This document shows, one piece after another, positions 39,966-47,942 of a DNA stretch of 57,138 nt. Source of the DNA: JBGSOW01 sp041738875 (lineage in GTDB: Bacteria > Patescibacteriota > Dojkabacteria > CALFHW01); the NCBI GenBank assembly GCA_041738875.1, contig JBGSOW010000080.1:1-57138 (forward strand), written 5' to 3'. The notes beneath the pieces are model-generated. The model ran no database searches. It worked only from the letters and a program-made list of their open reading frames with translations, and had not been told where the DNA came from. Every line of letters begins with the position of its first letter. The stretch's first letter is position 1. Position numbers and translations under genes: made by a program.

Positions 39966-42464
39966 CTATCTAATCTGTAGCTTGTATTTTGCTTTGACAA
40001 GCTGCTCGATTTCTTCGTTGATGCTATTAATCTTTTGATCGATTAATGTGCTGTGTCTAGGTTTCATCACGATACGAATAGTCATACTACGTTGCTTTTC
40101 AGCTGTATATTCGTCGATTAATTTGAATTCGAGGTCTACTTTGTCTGAACTAGAAATTTTACCTATGCTATTTTGCTCCTCGAGGTAAGTAAGGAAATCT
40201 CCAATTTTGAAATCATCACCAATCCAATAGCTTATATCTCTATAACTTTCAGGCAGTGTTGACACATTTTTATAACTACTTTCGCGTTTTAGCCAGTGTG
40301 GGAGTAGTTTCTCAAGGTTAACTTCCATCATTACAATTCTTTTGTCCAGCCCAAACATTTCATAAGTTTTGGCACGTCCAAGTTCTCCAAGGAAGCCGAT
40401 GTTTTCAGCAGTAGAATTTTCATCATTACTTTTTACGAACAATCCTGCAGACCTTCCTTTGTGTAAAACATCTTTGCCAAAAGGGTTATTTATAGCATTG
40501 TTTCCTGCACCAATTTCCTGCCAAGAGTAATTCACTTCTAACCCTTCGAAGACTGTTTCAATTTGGGATTTAAATTCTAGGTATCTATCCTCATCTGTCG
40601 TACTAAGCATGCCTAACGTCCAAGGCTGTGAAGGAATGTCTTTTTCGATTTCGCTATTTTTATCTACTACTCTGCCAATTTCAAAGATGGAAAAGTTACG
40701 CATAGAATTTACTTCTGTGTTGAGTTTTGCTCCTTTCATAAGGCCAGGAAGTATACTTGAGCGAACCCAATTAAGCTCTGGTGATATTGCGTTTATAATT
40801 TTCAACATATTATTTTCGTCTATCCCGAGGTTCGCTCTCATACTTTCACTTATGAAAGAGTAGTTTATCTGTTCGTCCATACCCAAACGCAGAAGAATAT
40901 TTGAGATTGCCCTTTTCAGTTCAGAAATGTCTGGTATTTTAACAGCTGCTGTTTTTCTCGCAGGCAGTTGTGGCTCAATCAAATCATAGCCATAAATCCG
41001 TGCTATCTCTTCGATTAGATCTTCGGCTATGCGAGTATCAAACCTCCATGATGGGGCGATTACATTAACTTCAACTGGTGCATTTACTGAAATATCGTTT
41101 GTATTAATATCTGATTTTTCATTCACAGTAAATCCTAGTTTTTCTAAAGTTGCAATTGATTTTTGCGGTTTTATTTCTACGCCAACTACTCTACTTACAT
41201 CCTTCAGGTCAATCTTGATTGGATCTTTTTCTACTGCAACAGCTTCGATCTCTACAATTTCACTGGAAAGTTCGCCGCCCGTAATGTCAGTAATAAGATT
41301 TACGATATTCTCCAATGCTTTGCGAGTAATCTGCGGGTCTACATTTTTGCTAAACCTAATTGCTGCTTCAGAGCGGATGCCATTTTTTCTCGCTGCTGCA
41401 AGTACCGCGTAGTTATCGAATCTAGCTGCTTCTATCACGATATCTTCTGTTTCATCTGTGATTTCCGATCCCTTTGCTCCAAGTATGCCAGCTAAGCCTT
41501 GGATTGATTTATTATCTGTAATCACTACTTCGCCTTTGTTTAATGTGTATTCTTTTTCATCTATTCCAACATAACGTTCTCCGTCCCGAGCTTCTCTGAC
41601 GGTTATTTTATTGTCGGCGATTTTTTCATAGTCATATGTATGCAGTGGCTGACCAATGTCATACATAACGTAGTTAGCAAGGTCCACAACGTTATTGATA
41701 CTATCTACTCCGATATTTCCAAGCTCAAGCTTTAACCAAAACGGTGATTCACTCACCTTGGCGCCTTTAATCGTAACTACAGCGAAATAACCACATTTTT
41801 GGGTTTCAACACGTATTTCAATAGGCAGACTTGCAGTTTGTGACGAGTTAAATTGCACGTTAAATGGTGTAAAACCAATATTTAGTATTGCGGAGAGTTC
41901 ACGCGCTATTCCTTGGTGCGAGAAGCAGTCACCTCTGTGAGTCAGTGATTTATTCTCAATTTCAAAGACTGTGTCGCGGATTACGTCATCAAATTCTTCA
42001 CCTGGAGTGAATTTCGTCTCAGTTAAATCTAGAATAGTTTCGTGATTATCATTCAAACCTAGTTCTCGTTCGGAGCAAAGCATTCCGGTTGATTTGACAC
42101 CACGTATATCAGTTTCAACCACTTCCATAGTATTACCTATTGATTTTGTGCTACTACTATAAACTCTTCCACCAACTAGAGAAAGTGCTGCTTTCATACC
42201 AACTGCTACATTTGGCGCTCCACATACAACTTGCATATTTCCCATTGGTCCTGCATTTACTTGGCAGACGCTTAGTTTGTCCGCATTTGGGTGTTTTTCA
42301 ACTGCAGTGATAGTTGCTACGACGATTTTACTAATATCTTCTCTAAGCTCAATAATCTGTTCAACTTCTGCAACTTTAGTTGTAAGTTCTTTGGCTATCT
42401 GTAAAGAGTCAAATTTTTCAATTTCTGGGATGTATTTTTTTAGCCAGTTTTTGCTAATTAACAT
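39966..42464 (-). CDS. pheT: phenylalanyl-tRNA synthetase beta subunit
   Basis: An 832-aa subunit of the (alpha-beta)2 PheRS. Order: N-terminal coiled region with an EMAP/tRNA-binding domain (about 40-150, PNADKLSVCQVNAG, VVCGAPNV), the B3/B4 editing domain (SLTHRGDCFSHQGIARELSA, GQPLHTYDYEKI), B5 (ISVNAPVEVNVIAPSWRFDTRIAEDLIEEIARIYGYD, shown here in parts), a catalytic-like fold, and the C-terminal anticodon-binding FDX-ACB domain (ESYRDISYWIGDDFKIGDF to the end). Length normal for the family. It follows pheS by 48 nt in the classical infC-rpmI-rplT-pheS-pheT order. Confidence 0.97.
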   Translation of the reverse strand: MLISKNWLKKYIPEIEKFDSLQIAKELTTKVAEVEQIIELREDISKIVVATITAVEKHPNADKLSVCQVNAGPMGNMQVVCGAPNVAVGMKAALSLVGGRVYSSSTKSIGNTMEVVETDIRGVKSTGMLCSERELGLNDNHETILDLTETKFTPGEEFDDVIRDTVFEIENKSLTHRGDCFSHQGIARELSAILNIGFTPFNVQFNSSQTASLPIEIRVETQKCGYFAVVTIKGAKVSESPFWLKLELGNIGVDSINNVVDLANYVMYDIGQPLHTYDYEKIADNKITVREARDGERYVGIDEKEYTLNKGEVVITDNKSIQGLAGILGAKGSEITDETEDIVIEAARFDNYAVLAAARKNGIRSEAAIRFSKNVDPQITRKALENIVNLITDITGGELSSEIVEIEAVAVEKDPIKIDLKDVSRVVGVEIKPQKSIATLEKLGFTVNEKSDINTNDISVNAPVEVNVIAPSWRFDTRIAEDLIEEIARIYGYDLIEPQLPARKTAAVKIPDISELKRAISNILLRLGMDEQINYSFISESMRANLGIDENNMLKIINAISPELNWVRSSILPGLMKGAKLNTEVNSMRNFSIFEIGRVVDKNSEIEKDIPSQPWTLGMLSTTDEDRYLEFKSQIETVFEGLEVNYSWQEIGAGNNAINNPFGKDVLHKGRSAGLFVKSNDENSTAENIGFLGELGRAKTYEMFGLDKRIVMMEVNLEKLLPHWLKRESSYKNVSTLPESYRDISYWIGDDFKIGDFLTYLEEQNSIGKISSSDKVDLEFKLIDEYTAEKQRSMTIRIVMKPRHSTLIDQKINSINEEIEQLVKAKYKLQIR

Positions 42465-42512
42465 GATTAATTGTTCCTATTTCAGATACTCTTTAAATAA
42501 ATTACCAGTACT

Positions 42513-43592
42513 CTAAATAAATTGTTTAGTGAATTTTAAATTGCCACCGTAGAATAAGCGGATATCTTCAATTTTCTCTTTAACCATAAAGACACGCTCT
42601 ACACCAAATCCCCAGGCAAAGCCTTTTGCTTTAGCAGGGTCCTTTCCTGCGGCACTAATGACATTTGGATGAATGATGCCGCAGCCAAGAATCTCTATAA
42701 AAGAACGTTTGTCAATTACTTTGCCGAATTCATCTTTTGTATTTGCAATAAATTCTAGCGCTAGTTGTCCGCCCGGTTCCACAAATGGGAAAAAATCAGG
42801 AGTGAATTTGTGGTCTAATTTTTTCCCATAGTACGCATAGAAGAATTCTAAAAGTACACCAAGCATTTCTGCCATACTGGCACGAGTATCCATATAAACA
42901 CCTTCGACTTGGTGAAATGTGTGTTCGTGGGTTGCATCAGTTGCTTCGTTTCTGAAACATTTGCTGATAATTACTTTTTTAACAGGCAATGTTTCAGACT
43001 TTAGAATCCTATTTTGCATCGAAGATGTATGTGGGATTGCAAGATTCCCACCTTCTACCCAGAGCGTATCCCAGTTATCACGTGCTGGATGGCTTTCAGG
43101 AATATTCAGATGATCAAATGCATTTTCAGGTGAATCGATTTCATATGCGTATTCGACTTCAAAACCTAGGTTCGTGAATATATCCTCAATTCTTTCTATA
43201 GTGCTGGTTATGATGTGTTTGTGGCCGATTTTTGCCACATTACTTGCACCTGGTCTAGTTGCGTCGATCACTTCTTCTTTCTCGACCTCGACAAGGATAA
43301 CTTCCAGTAATTTTTTCTTTAGTGAGTCTAATTTTTCCTCGATTTCTTTCGTTAATTTGTTTGCTATCATCCCGACCTCACGTTTATCAGACGGGTTCTC
43401 TATTTTATTTATTGATTTCAATACTGCTTGGATCTCAGATTGCTTGCCGAGGTATTTCTCCAAGACTTCTTTAAAGCCTGTTTCGACTAATGTAATGTCT
43501 TTTGCTGATTTTAAAGCTCCAAGCGTTTCAACGTCTGCTTTGAAAGATTTATTTATTTTGCTGAAGTTTTCTTTTACTGAAGTGATATCCAT
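42513..43592 (-). CDS. pheS: phenylalanyl-tRNA synthetase alpha subunit
   Basis: The 359-aa catalytic subunit of PheRS. An N-terminal coiled coil is followed by the class II core: PHTSSMQNRIL, FRNEATDATHEHTFHQVEG (motif 2), EPGGQLALEF and the motif 3 region AWGFGVERVFM. The usual start is chosen at ATG 43592 (MDITSVKEN); a longer frame from TTG 43610 would begin inside the rplT stop region. It lies 15 nt after rplT and is cotranscribed with it. Confidence 0.96.
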   Translation of the reverse strand: MDITSVKENFSKINKSFKADVETLGALKSAKDITLVETGFKEVLEKYLGKQSEIQAVLKSINKIENPSDKREVGMIANKLTKEIEEKLDSLKKKLLEVILVEVEKEEVIDATRPGASNVAKIGHKHIITSTIERIEDIFTNLGFEVEYAYEIDSPENAFDHLNIPESHPARDNWDTLWVEGGNLAIPHTSSMQNRILKSETLPVKKVIISKCFRNEATDATHEHTFHQVEGVYMDTRASMAEMLGVLLEFFYAYYGKKLDHKFTPDFFPFVEPGGQLALEFIANTKDEFGKVIDKRSFIEILGCGIIHPNVISAAGKDPAKAKGFAWGFGVERVFMVKEKIEDIRLFYGGNLKFTKQFI

Positions 43593-43606
43593 ACACTTCG
43601 AGTGTC

Positions 43607-43951
43607 TCAACTAATCGACTGTTTGACAAGCCCTGTCAAAGCAGCCTGGTGATTAACTGCAAGATACCCTAGAATCTTTCGATCTAGTTTGATATTGTTT
43701 GTGCTTAGGTATTTGATGAATTTAGAGTAAGTAGTACCTTCTAGTCTGCATACTGCATTGATTGATTTGATCCATGCTCTTCTGAAGTCATTTCCTCTTT
43801 TTTTTCTATGTGCAAAACTATATTGTCCAGCGTGAAGCAAAGCTTCTCTAGCTCTTCGATATAATTTACTATAGGTAAGTCTATATCCTTTTGCGGATTC
43901 TAATACTTTTTTGTGTCTACGATTTTTGTTTAACCCTCTTTTTACTCTCAT
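43607..43951 (-). CDS. rplT: 50S ribosomal protein L20
   Basis: A 114-aa basic protein that binds 23S rRNA early in large-subunit assembly. RVKRGLNKNRRHKKVLESAKGY and the following YRRAREALLHAGQYSFAHRKKR are the long N-terminal helix; the C-terminal globular part (SKFIKYL, LDRKILGYLAVN) is complete. Six nt separate it from rpmI. In many bacteria L20 represses this operon by binding its leader; no clear L20 site could be drawn here. Confidence 0.97.
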   Translation of the reverse strand: MRVKRGLNKNRRHKKVLESAKGYRLTYSKLYRRAREALLHAGQYSFAHRKKRGNDFRRAWIKSINAVCRLEGTTYSKFIKYLSTNNIKLDRKILGYLAVNHQAALTGLVKQSIS

Positions 43952-43957
43952 TGTATT

Positions 43958-44179
43958 TTACTTTAACATTAATCTTTTAAGTTTTTTACTCTCCACGCCA
44001 GAACTTATAAGTCCTTGTAGCTCTTGTCTTCGTAGAGTTCTATTGTTTTTGTTTACTTTCAAATGAGCGTTATTACCCTGTTTCTTATGCACAACTTTTC
44101 CACTTGCAGTGATTTTGAATCGCTTTGCAGTAGCTTTGTGTGTTCTATTTTTTACTTTTCCGACTTTATTTTTTGCCAT
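43958..44179 (-). CDS. rpmI: 50S ribosomal protein L35
   Basis: A 73-aa basic ribosomal protein. The N-terminal NRTHKATAKRFKITASGKV and the segment HLKVNKNNRTLRR fit L35 (usual length 60-67), although several family-typical residues such as the KRHLL segment differ. Identified also by place, between infC and rplT. It has its own promoter in the gap after infC. Confidence 0.93.
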   Translation of the reverse strand: MAKNKVGKVKNRTHKATAKRFKITASGKVVHKKQGNNAHLKVNKNNRTLRRQELQGLISSGVESKKLKRLMLK

Positions 44180-44227
44180 TTGTATTTATTTTTTAGATTT
44201 ATTACTTTCAACCCTTTAAACTTTACA

Positions 44228-44255
44228 ATTATACCACCGTGAGCGAAGATCACAA
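44228..44255 (-). promoter_or_regulatory. internal promoter for rpmI-rplT-pheS-pheT
   Basis: Minus strand: TTGTGA (44255-44250), a 16-bp spacer, TATAAT (44233-44228) preceded by TGG (extended -10). A leader of about 41 nt precedes rpmI. Allows ribosomal and PheRS genes to be expressed apart from thrS-infC. Confidence 0.65.
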
Positions 44256-44274
44256 AGTTCTTAAGGAGTTAATC

Positions 44275-44829
44275 TCACTTTTTCTTTGTTACTACAACAC
44301 TATAGTTTCCGCCTGCATACTTTGGACTTGAAACCGGATCAGCATATTCTGCTGTTGCTTCAATTAATTTGCGCATAAGACCTTCGATAACTTCGGGATT
44401 TACTCTACCCTTCCTACGAATAGTCATTTTAACTGGATGTCTTTTCTCGATAAATTCTTCGACTTTTTTGAGTTTATGTTGAATATCTCCATCTCCGATA
44501 AATGCTTTGAACCAAATTTCTTTCTGTTCAATTGATTTATTCTTTGTGGTTTTTTTCTTTTTCTCAAGTTCGTATTTGTATTTCGACCAGCTTATTATTT
44601 TCGCAACTGGAGGATTGGTCTTTGGTGAAATTTCAACTAGATCAATACCTGCTTCTCTAGCAAGTTCTAACGCTTTTTCCAAACTTACTACACCTACATT
44701 TTCTCCGTCAGCTCCAATAACTCTGAGTTCTTTTGCGCGAATTGTATCGTTAATAGCAACGCCTGGTGTTGCTGCGGGTCTTTGCTGGTATCTTGAGTTA
44801 CTTCTGTTGTTTGATCTTTTTTGGAAAAT
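44275..44829 (-). CDS. infC: translation initiation factor IF-3 with non-canonical start codon
   Basis: About 184 aa. The N-domain reads INDTIRAKELRVIGADGENV then EKALELAREAGIDLVEISP, the linker is KYKYELEKKKKTTKNK, and the C-domain is EIWFKAFIGDGDIQHKLKK to the end; both domains are complete. In this frame there is no ATG, GTG or TTG between the stop at 44877-44875 and the conserved N-domain, so translation must begin at a rare codon. The best candidates are ATT 44829 or ATC 44832, giving a basic tail FQKRSNNRSNSRYQQ. E. coli and many bacteria start infC at AUU so that IF-3 limits its own synthesis; the same control is likely here. A TTG at 44682 would truncate the N-domain. Confidence 0.9.
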   Translation of the reverse strand: MFQKRSNNRSNSRYQQRPAATPGVAINDTIRAKELRVIGADGENVGVVSLEKALELAREAGIDLVEISPKTNPPVAKIISWSKYKYELEKKKKTTKNKSIEQKEIWFKAFIGDGDIQHKLKKVEEFIEKRHPVKMTIRRKGRVNPEVIEGLMRKLIEATAEYADPVSSPKYAGGNYSVVVTKKK

Positions 44830-44902
44830 GATTGGATAAACTAAATTTAAATATTTTTTGTGCCTACTTATATTTCAGTATTAATTATCTACCTAATAGA
44901 TT

Positions 44903-46582
44903 TTAACTTATTGATGCAAGCCTTTGCAAAAATTCTTCTAAATCCATAAGTCCCCATTCTTCGCCAGTGGATCTTTTTACGCAAACGACATTTTTACTAA
45001 CCTCGTTGCCGCCAATAGTAAGGATAAATGGCGTTTTAAGGGCTCCTACTTCTGTTTCAGTCGGGGTCTCATCCTTCTGGACAATTAGTTCGACTCTGTA
45101 TTCTGCATCGATTAGTGATGATTTTATTAATTTAGCGTAGTTTTCTTCTTTTTCAGATTCTGCTACGACGATTACCTGCACTGCTGCAATTGCTAACGGC
45201 ATTCTGCCATCGTTTGCTTCGACAACCAGTGCTAAAAGTCTTTCCATATTGCGCACAATTTCTGTTTGGATAATTGTCATATTTTCAGTTTCTGTGTATT
45301 TCGCAATACTACTATTTAACTTTCCAAACCATGCAAATTCAGAAAGAATCCAATCTTTGCTAAATGCGTCTGTATAGACTAGGCGCACTTCACTTATTTC
45401 ACTGATTGATTCTAATCTTTTGTGGGTTATGTTTAATTCAGACGCAATTTCGTTGACCTTGCCTCCAAAATTCCTATCATTGCTATATGTAAGTAGCTCG
45501 AAACTTCCCGGAAGTAATTTGGAGTATACGCTAAATGCAAGGAGCAGAAGGTCTTTAAGACTATTAAATGACTCTTCCATTTCAAGTACTTGGAAAGTAC
45601 CAATAGACTTAATGTTATTGCTGGAGTAGAGGCCAATTACCGCGTCAGTTTTACCGTCCTGGGCTATATCTAAACGATTTGATTCAAAATATAGACCACG
45701 GAAAGGGAGCAAATTGTATTTATTCTTGTTTTGGATTTTCCAAGTATCAATGAGTGATATAAATGGGTCAGCGTTTATAATATAGTCTTCTCCAAGTGTG
45801 GTTACTTCTGCTGGTACGATAGTTTCAGCTAGGGGATGGTTTTCTAGTGCATCTTTTTTCCAGATATTTGAGAAACTCATCGCTTGTAAATCCAGCTCAG
45901 CAAATTTGCTGACTAAAATTTCTTCGATATTTCTTATAATTGCAACACCGTTGTTGAGGATTGTATGTGTAAATGTTCCTTGTTCTAGCTTAAGATTGAA
46001 TAACTGCAGTTCTAATGCTTTATTTTGGTGACCTCGAGTCTGCAACTTTGATTGGTCACTTTCATATTCTTCGAGTTCTGCTTCACTTGCGAATGCAATC
46101 CCCTCGATTATTATTAATTTGGGGCGGTCTGTTTGATCTAACCAATGCTCATAGCGAATCTTATTTAGTCTAACAGCGTGAACTCTCCCTGTGTGGGTTA
46201 CATGTGGTCCACGACAAAGGTCTATAAATTCATTGCCAGTGCGGAAAAAACTTACTTCGGTATCTGGGATTTTTTGTACTAATTCGGCTTTATAAATTTG
46301 TCCTTGCTGGTAAAGCATGTCAATTGCCTCATCTCTTGGTAAAAATACCTGGTTGAATACAAGTTCCTCTCTAATGATTTGCTCAATTTCAGATTGAACT
46401 TTTTCTAGAAACGATTTTTCTTGATTTTTGGAAATTTTAACCGGCAAATCAAACTCATAGTAGAAACCTGATTTAGTCACCGGTCCAATTCCCAACTTTG
46501 TGTCAGGGAAAAGTCTGATTACTGCTTGAGCAAGTATATGCGCAGCAGAATGTCTTGTTTTTTCAATTTCGTTTTCATCCAT
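44903..46582 (-). CDS. thrS: threonyl-tRNA synthetase homologue with degenerate catalytic core
   Basis: A 559-aa protein in the classical thrS position before infC. It lacks the N-terminal TGS domain and begins with the editing domain, whose key residues are present: H11/H15 in HSAAHILAQ and C123/H127 in DLCRGPHVTH. The class II core (about 195-460) is alignable but altered. The zinc-binding Cys of MNCPGH is lost (INADPFIS, 269-276), the second ligand His of DDAHIF is lost (SIGTFQV, 326-332), and the third (IHRAILGSMERF) is Gln (IIQTEIVRNMERL, Q439). The C-terminal anticodon-binding domain (AAVQVIVV to the end) is normal. It may be an editing-only or regulatory paralogue rather than an active ThrRS. 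It starts 18 nt after a tRNA gene. Confidence 0.85.
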   Translation of the reverse strand: MDENEIEKTRHSAAHILAQAVIRLFPDTKLGIGPVTKSGFYYEFDLPVKISKNQEKSFLEKVQSEIEQIIREELVFNQVFLPRDEAIDMLYQQGQIYKAELVQKIPDTEVSFFRTGNEFIDLCRGPHVTHTGRVHAVRLNKIRYEHWLDQTDRPKLIIIEGIAFASEAELEEYESDQSKLQTRGHQNKALELQLFNLKLEQGTFTHTILNNGVAIIRNIEEILVSKFAELDLQAMSFSNIWKKDALENHPLAETIVPAEVTTLGEDYIINADPFISLIDTWKIQNKNKYNLLPFRGLYFESNRLDIAQDGKTDAVIGLYSSNNIKSIGTFQVLEMEESFNSLKDLLLLAFSVYSKLLPGSFELLTYSNDRNFGGKVNEIASELNITHKRLESISEISEVRLVYTDAFSKDWILSEFAWFGKLNSSIAKYTETENMTIIQTEIVRNMERLLALVVEANDGRMPLAIAAVQVIVVAESEKEENYAKLIKSSLIDAEYRVELIVQKDETPTETEVGALKTPFILTIGGNEVSKNVVCVKRSTGEEWGLMDLEEFLQRLASIS

Positions 46583-46600
46583 AATTGTTTAGCTACAGTT

Positions 46601-46673
46601 TGGGCGGTATAAGATTCGAACTTATGACCACCCCGACGTCAACGGGGTGCTCTACCAACTGAGCTAACCGCCC
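46601..46673 (-). tRNA. tRNA-Val(GAC)
   Basis: A 73-nt tRNA. The acceptor arm GGGCGGT pairs with ACCGCCC; the D-arm is GCTC/GAGC with loop AGTTGGTA; the anticodon arm CCCCG-TTGACGT-CGGGG gives anticodon GAC (valine, codons GUC/GUU). The variable loop is TGGTC and the T-arm ATAAG-TTCGAAT-CTTAT. The discriminator base is A, and CCA is not encoded. It lies between clpP and thrS on the same strand, 25 nt after clpP and 18 nt before thrS, so it is probably cotranscribed and cut out. Confidence 0.95.
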
Positions 46674-46698
46674 AAATTTCAATTTATATACACTGACT

Positions 46699-47277
46699 TT
46701 AATCAAGTACTTTATCGATTATACCGTATTTTACGGCATCTGGTGAGGTAAGGAAGTAATCTCTATCCATATCGTGGACCACTTTGTCTCTTTTTTGCCC
46801 AGTTCTATCGATCATCATATCTGTTAAAAGTTTTTTCAGTCTGAGTATTTCTTTTGCAGTGATTTCTATGTCGCTTGCTTGACCTTCCGCGCCTCCAAGT
46901 GGCTGATGCATATGGATTGTTGTGTTTTTTAATGCAAATCTTTTACCTTTGGTTCCGTTTACTAGAATCATTGTGCCCATTGAGGCAGTTGAACCGATCC
47001 CGATAGTAACAACGTCAGGTTTGATAATATGCATGGTATCGATTATCGCAAGCCCAGAGTATACAACTCCGCCAGGGCTGTGAATATATAACTTTATATC
47101 TTTAGTCGGGTCTTCTTTTTCTAAAAATAGCATTTGTGCAATTACTGCATTTGCAACCTCGTCGTTTATCCCTGTGCCTAGGAAAATAATTCTGTCTTTT
47201 AACAATCTAGAGTATATGTCGTATGCTCTTTCTCCTTCGTGGGATTTTTCAATAACTGTTGGTAGGTAATATGGCAT
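46699..47277 (-). CDS. clpP: ATP-dependent Clp protease proteolytic subunit
   Basis: A 192-aa serine protease that forms the double-heptamer chamber served by ClpX or ClpC. The triad is visible: S99 in GSTASMGT, H124 in IHMHQPLGGAEGQ, D173 in MDRDYFLT. Length is standard. The nucleophile motif reads GSTASM, where GQAASM or similar is usual. Expressed from an extended -10 promoter with a leader of about 23 nt; downstream lie tRNA-Val and thrS. Confidence 0.97.
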   Translation of the reverse strand: MPYYLPTVIEKSHEGERAYDIYSRLLKDRIIFLGTGINDEVANAVIAQMLFLEKEDPTKDIKLYIHSPGGVVYSGLAIIDTMHIIKPDVVTIGIGSTASMGTMILVNGTKGKRFALKNTTIHMHQPLGGAEGQASDIEITAKEILRLKKLLTDMMIDRTGQKRDKVVHDMDRDYFLTSPDAVKYGIIDKVLD

Positions 47278-47306
47278 AGTTAGTGTTAATAAATTAAACC
47301 TGTTTG

Positions 47307-47315
47307 ATTATACCA
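47307..47315 (-). promoter_or_regulatory. extended -10 promoter of clpP
   Basis: Minus-strand TGGTATAAT, 29 nt before the clpP ATG. The surrounding leader has no Shine-Dalgarno. Confidence 0.6.
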
Positions 47316-47331
47316 AGAAATTTATTCTTAA

Positions 47332-47868
47332 CTAGAATTCTAGTTGTGTATTTATAGTGAGACCAAGTTCTTGTGACCTACCGGCGTTAACTTCTAGGAC
47401 GTACATTGCAGGTGCTGTTGAGGAATATGTGCGTGTTGTGATCCTAGGAGTGGTATTTTCTGCGATATTTATAATTTGTTTATCGGCATCTATGAAAATA
47501 ATGTCTAGTGAAATATAGGTGTCTTTCATCCAGAAATTGCGTATCTGGGAATCATTAAATATAAAAAGCATGCCTTCATCAGGTCCAAGTGACTCTCTAA
47601 ACATAAGTCCGCGGGCTCTAGTTTCGTCATTATCTGCAATTTCAGCAAATATTACTGGATTTTCTTGACCGGCAATTGTAATTTCTTGCCTTGGTGTCGT
47701 GATATTCTGTGTGCCTGGGGTTATGATTGTATTATCGTTTGCGAGAAGAATTATGCCGAATATCGAACAAAATACCGATAGAATTGCAACTAGCGATGCA
47801 ATTATTAGTAAACCAATTCCGCTGAGCTTTGTCTGGTCAATTTTGTTACTTAATACAACACTATTCAT
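47332..47868 (-). CDS. DUF192 family exported protein
   Basis: A 178-aa membrane-anchored protein (one helix, about residues 17-43). Residues 60-178 are a DUF192 domain: EIADNDETRARGLMFRESL, DEGMLFIF, FWMKDTYISLDIIFID, and a closing YVLEVNAG. The family is widespread, with a beta-barrel fold; its biochemical role is unknown. A TATAAT box is found 17 nt before the ATG. Between clpP and mutL, with no evident functional link. Confidence 0.88.
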   Translation of the reverse strand: MNSVVLSNKIDQTKLSGIGLLIIASLVAILSVFCSIFGIILLANDNTIITPGTQNITTPRQEITIAGQENPVIFAEIADNDETRARGLMFRESLGPDEGMLFIFNDSQIRNFWMKDTYISLDIIFIDADKQIINIAENTTPRITTRTYSSTAPAMYVLEVNAGRSQELGLTINTQLEF

Positions 47869-47885
47869 TTAGCTCATCTTGTTAA

Positions 47886-47891
47886 ATTATA
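47886..47891 (-). promoter_or_regulatory. -10 box of the DUF192 gene
   Basis: Minus-strand TATAAT, 17 nt before ATG 47868; no clear -35. Confidence 0.4.
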
Positions 47892-47942
47892 ATCTAGCTA
47901 TCATATATTTAAACTATTGCAGTTTAATTCAATCTAACTATT

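Noticed and set aside
44228..44274. L20-binding pseudoknot or other r-protein autoregulatory leader before rpmI
   Set aside because: Only a short GTGA-N7-TCAC dyad is seen, overlapping the promoter; no structure resembling known L20 sites could be drawn.
44683..44829. TTG 44682 as the infC start
   Set aside because: Would delete the conserved IF-3 N-domain strand INDTIRAKELRVIG, which is intact upstream in frame.
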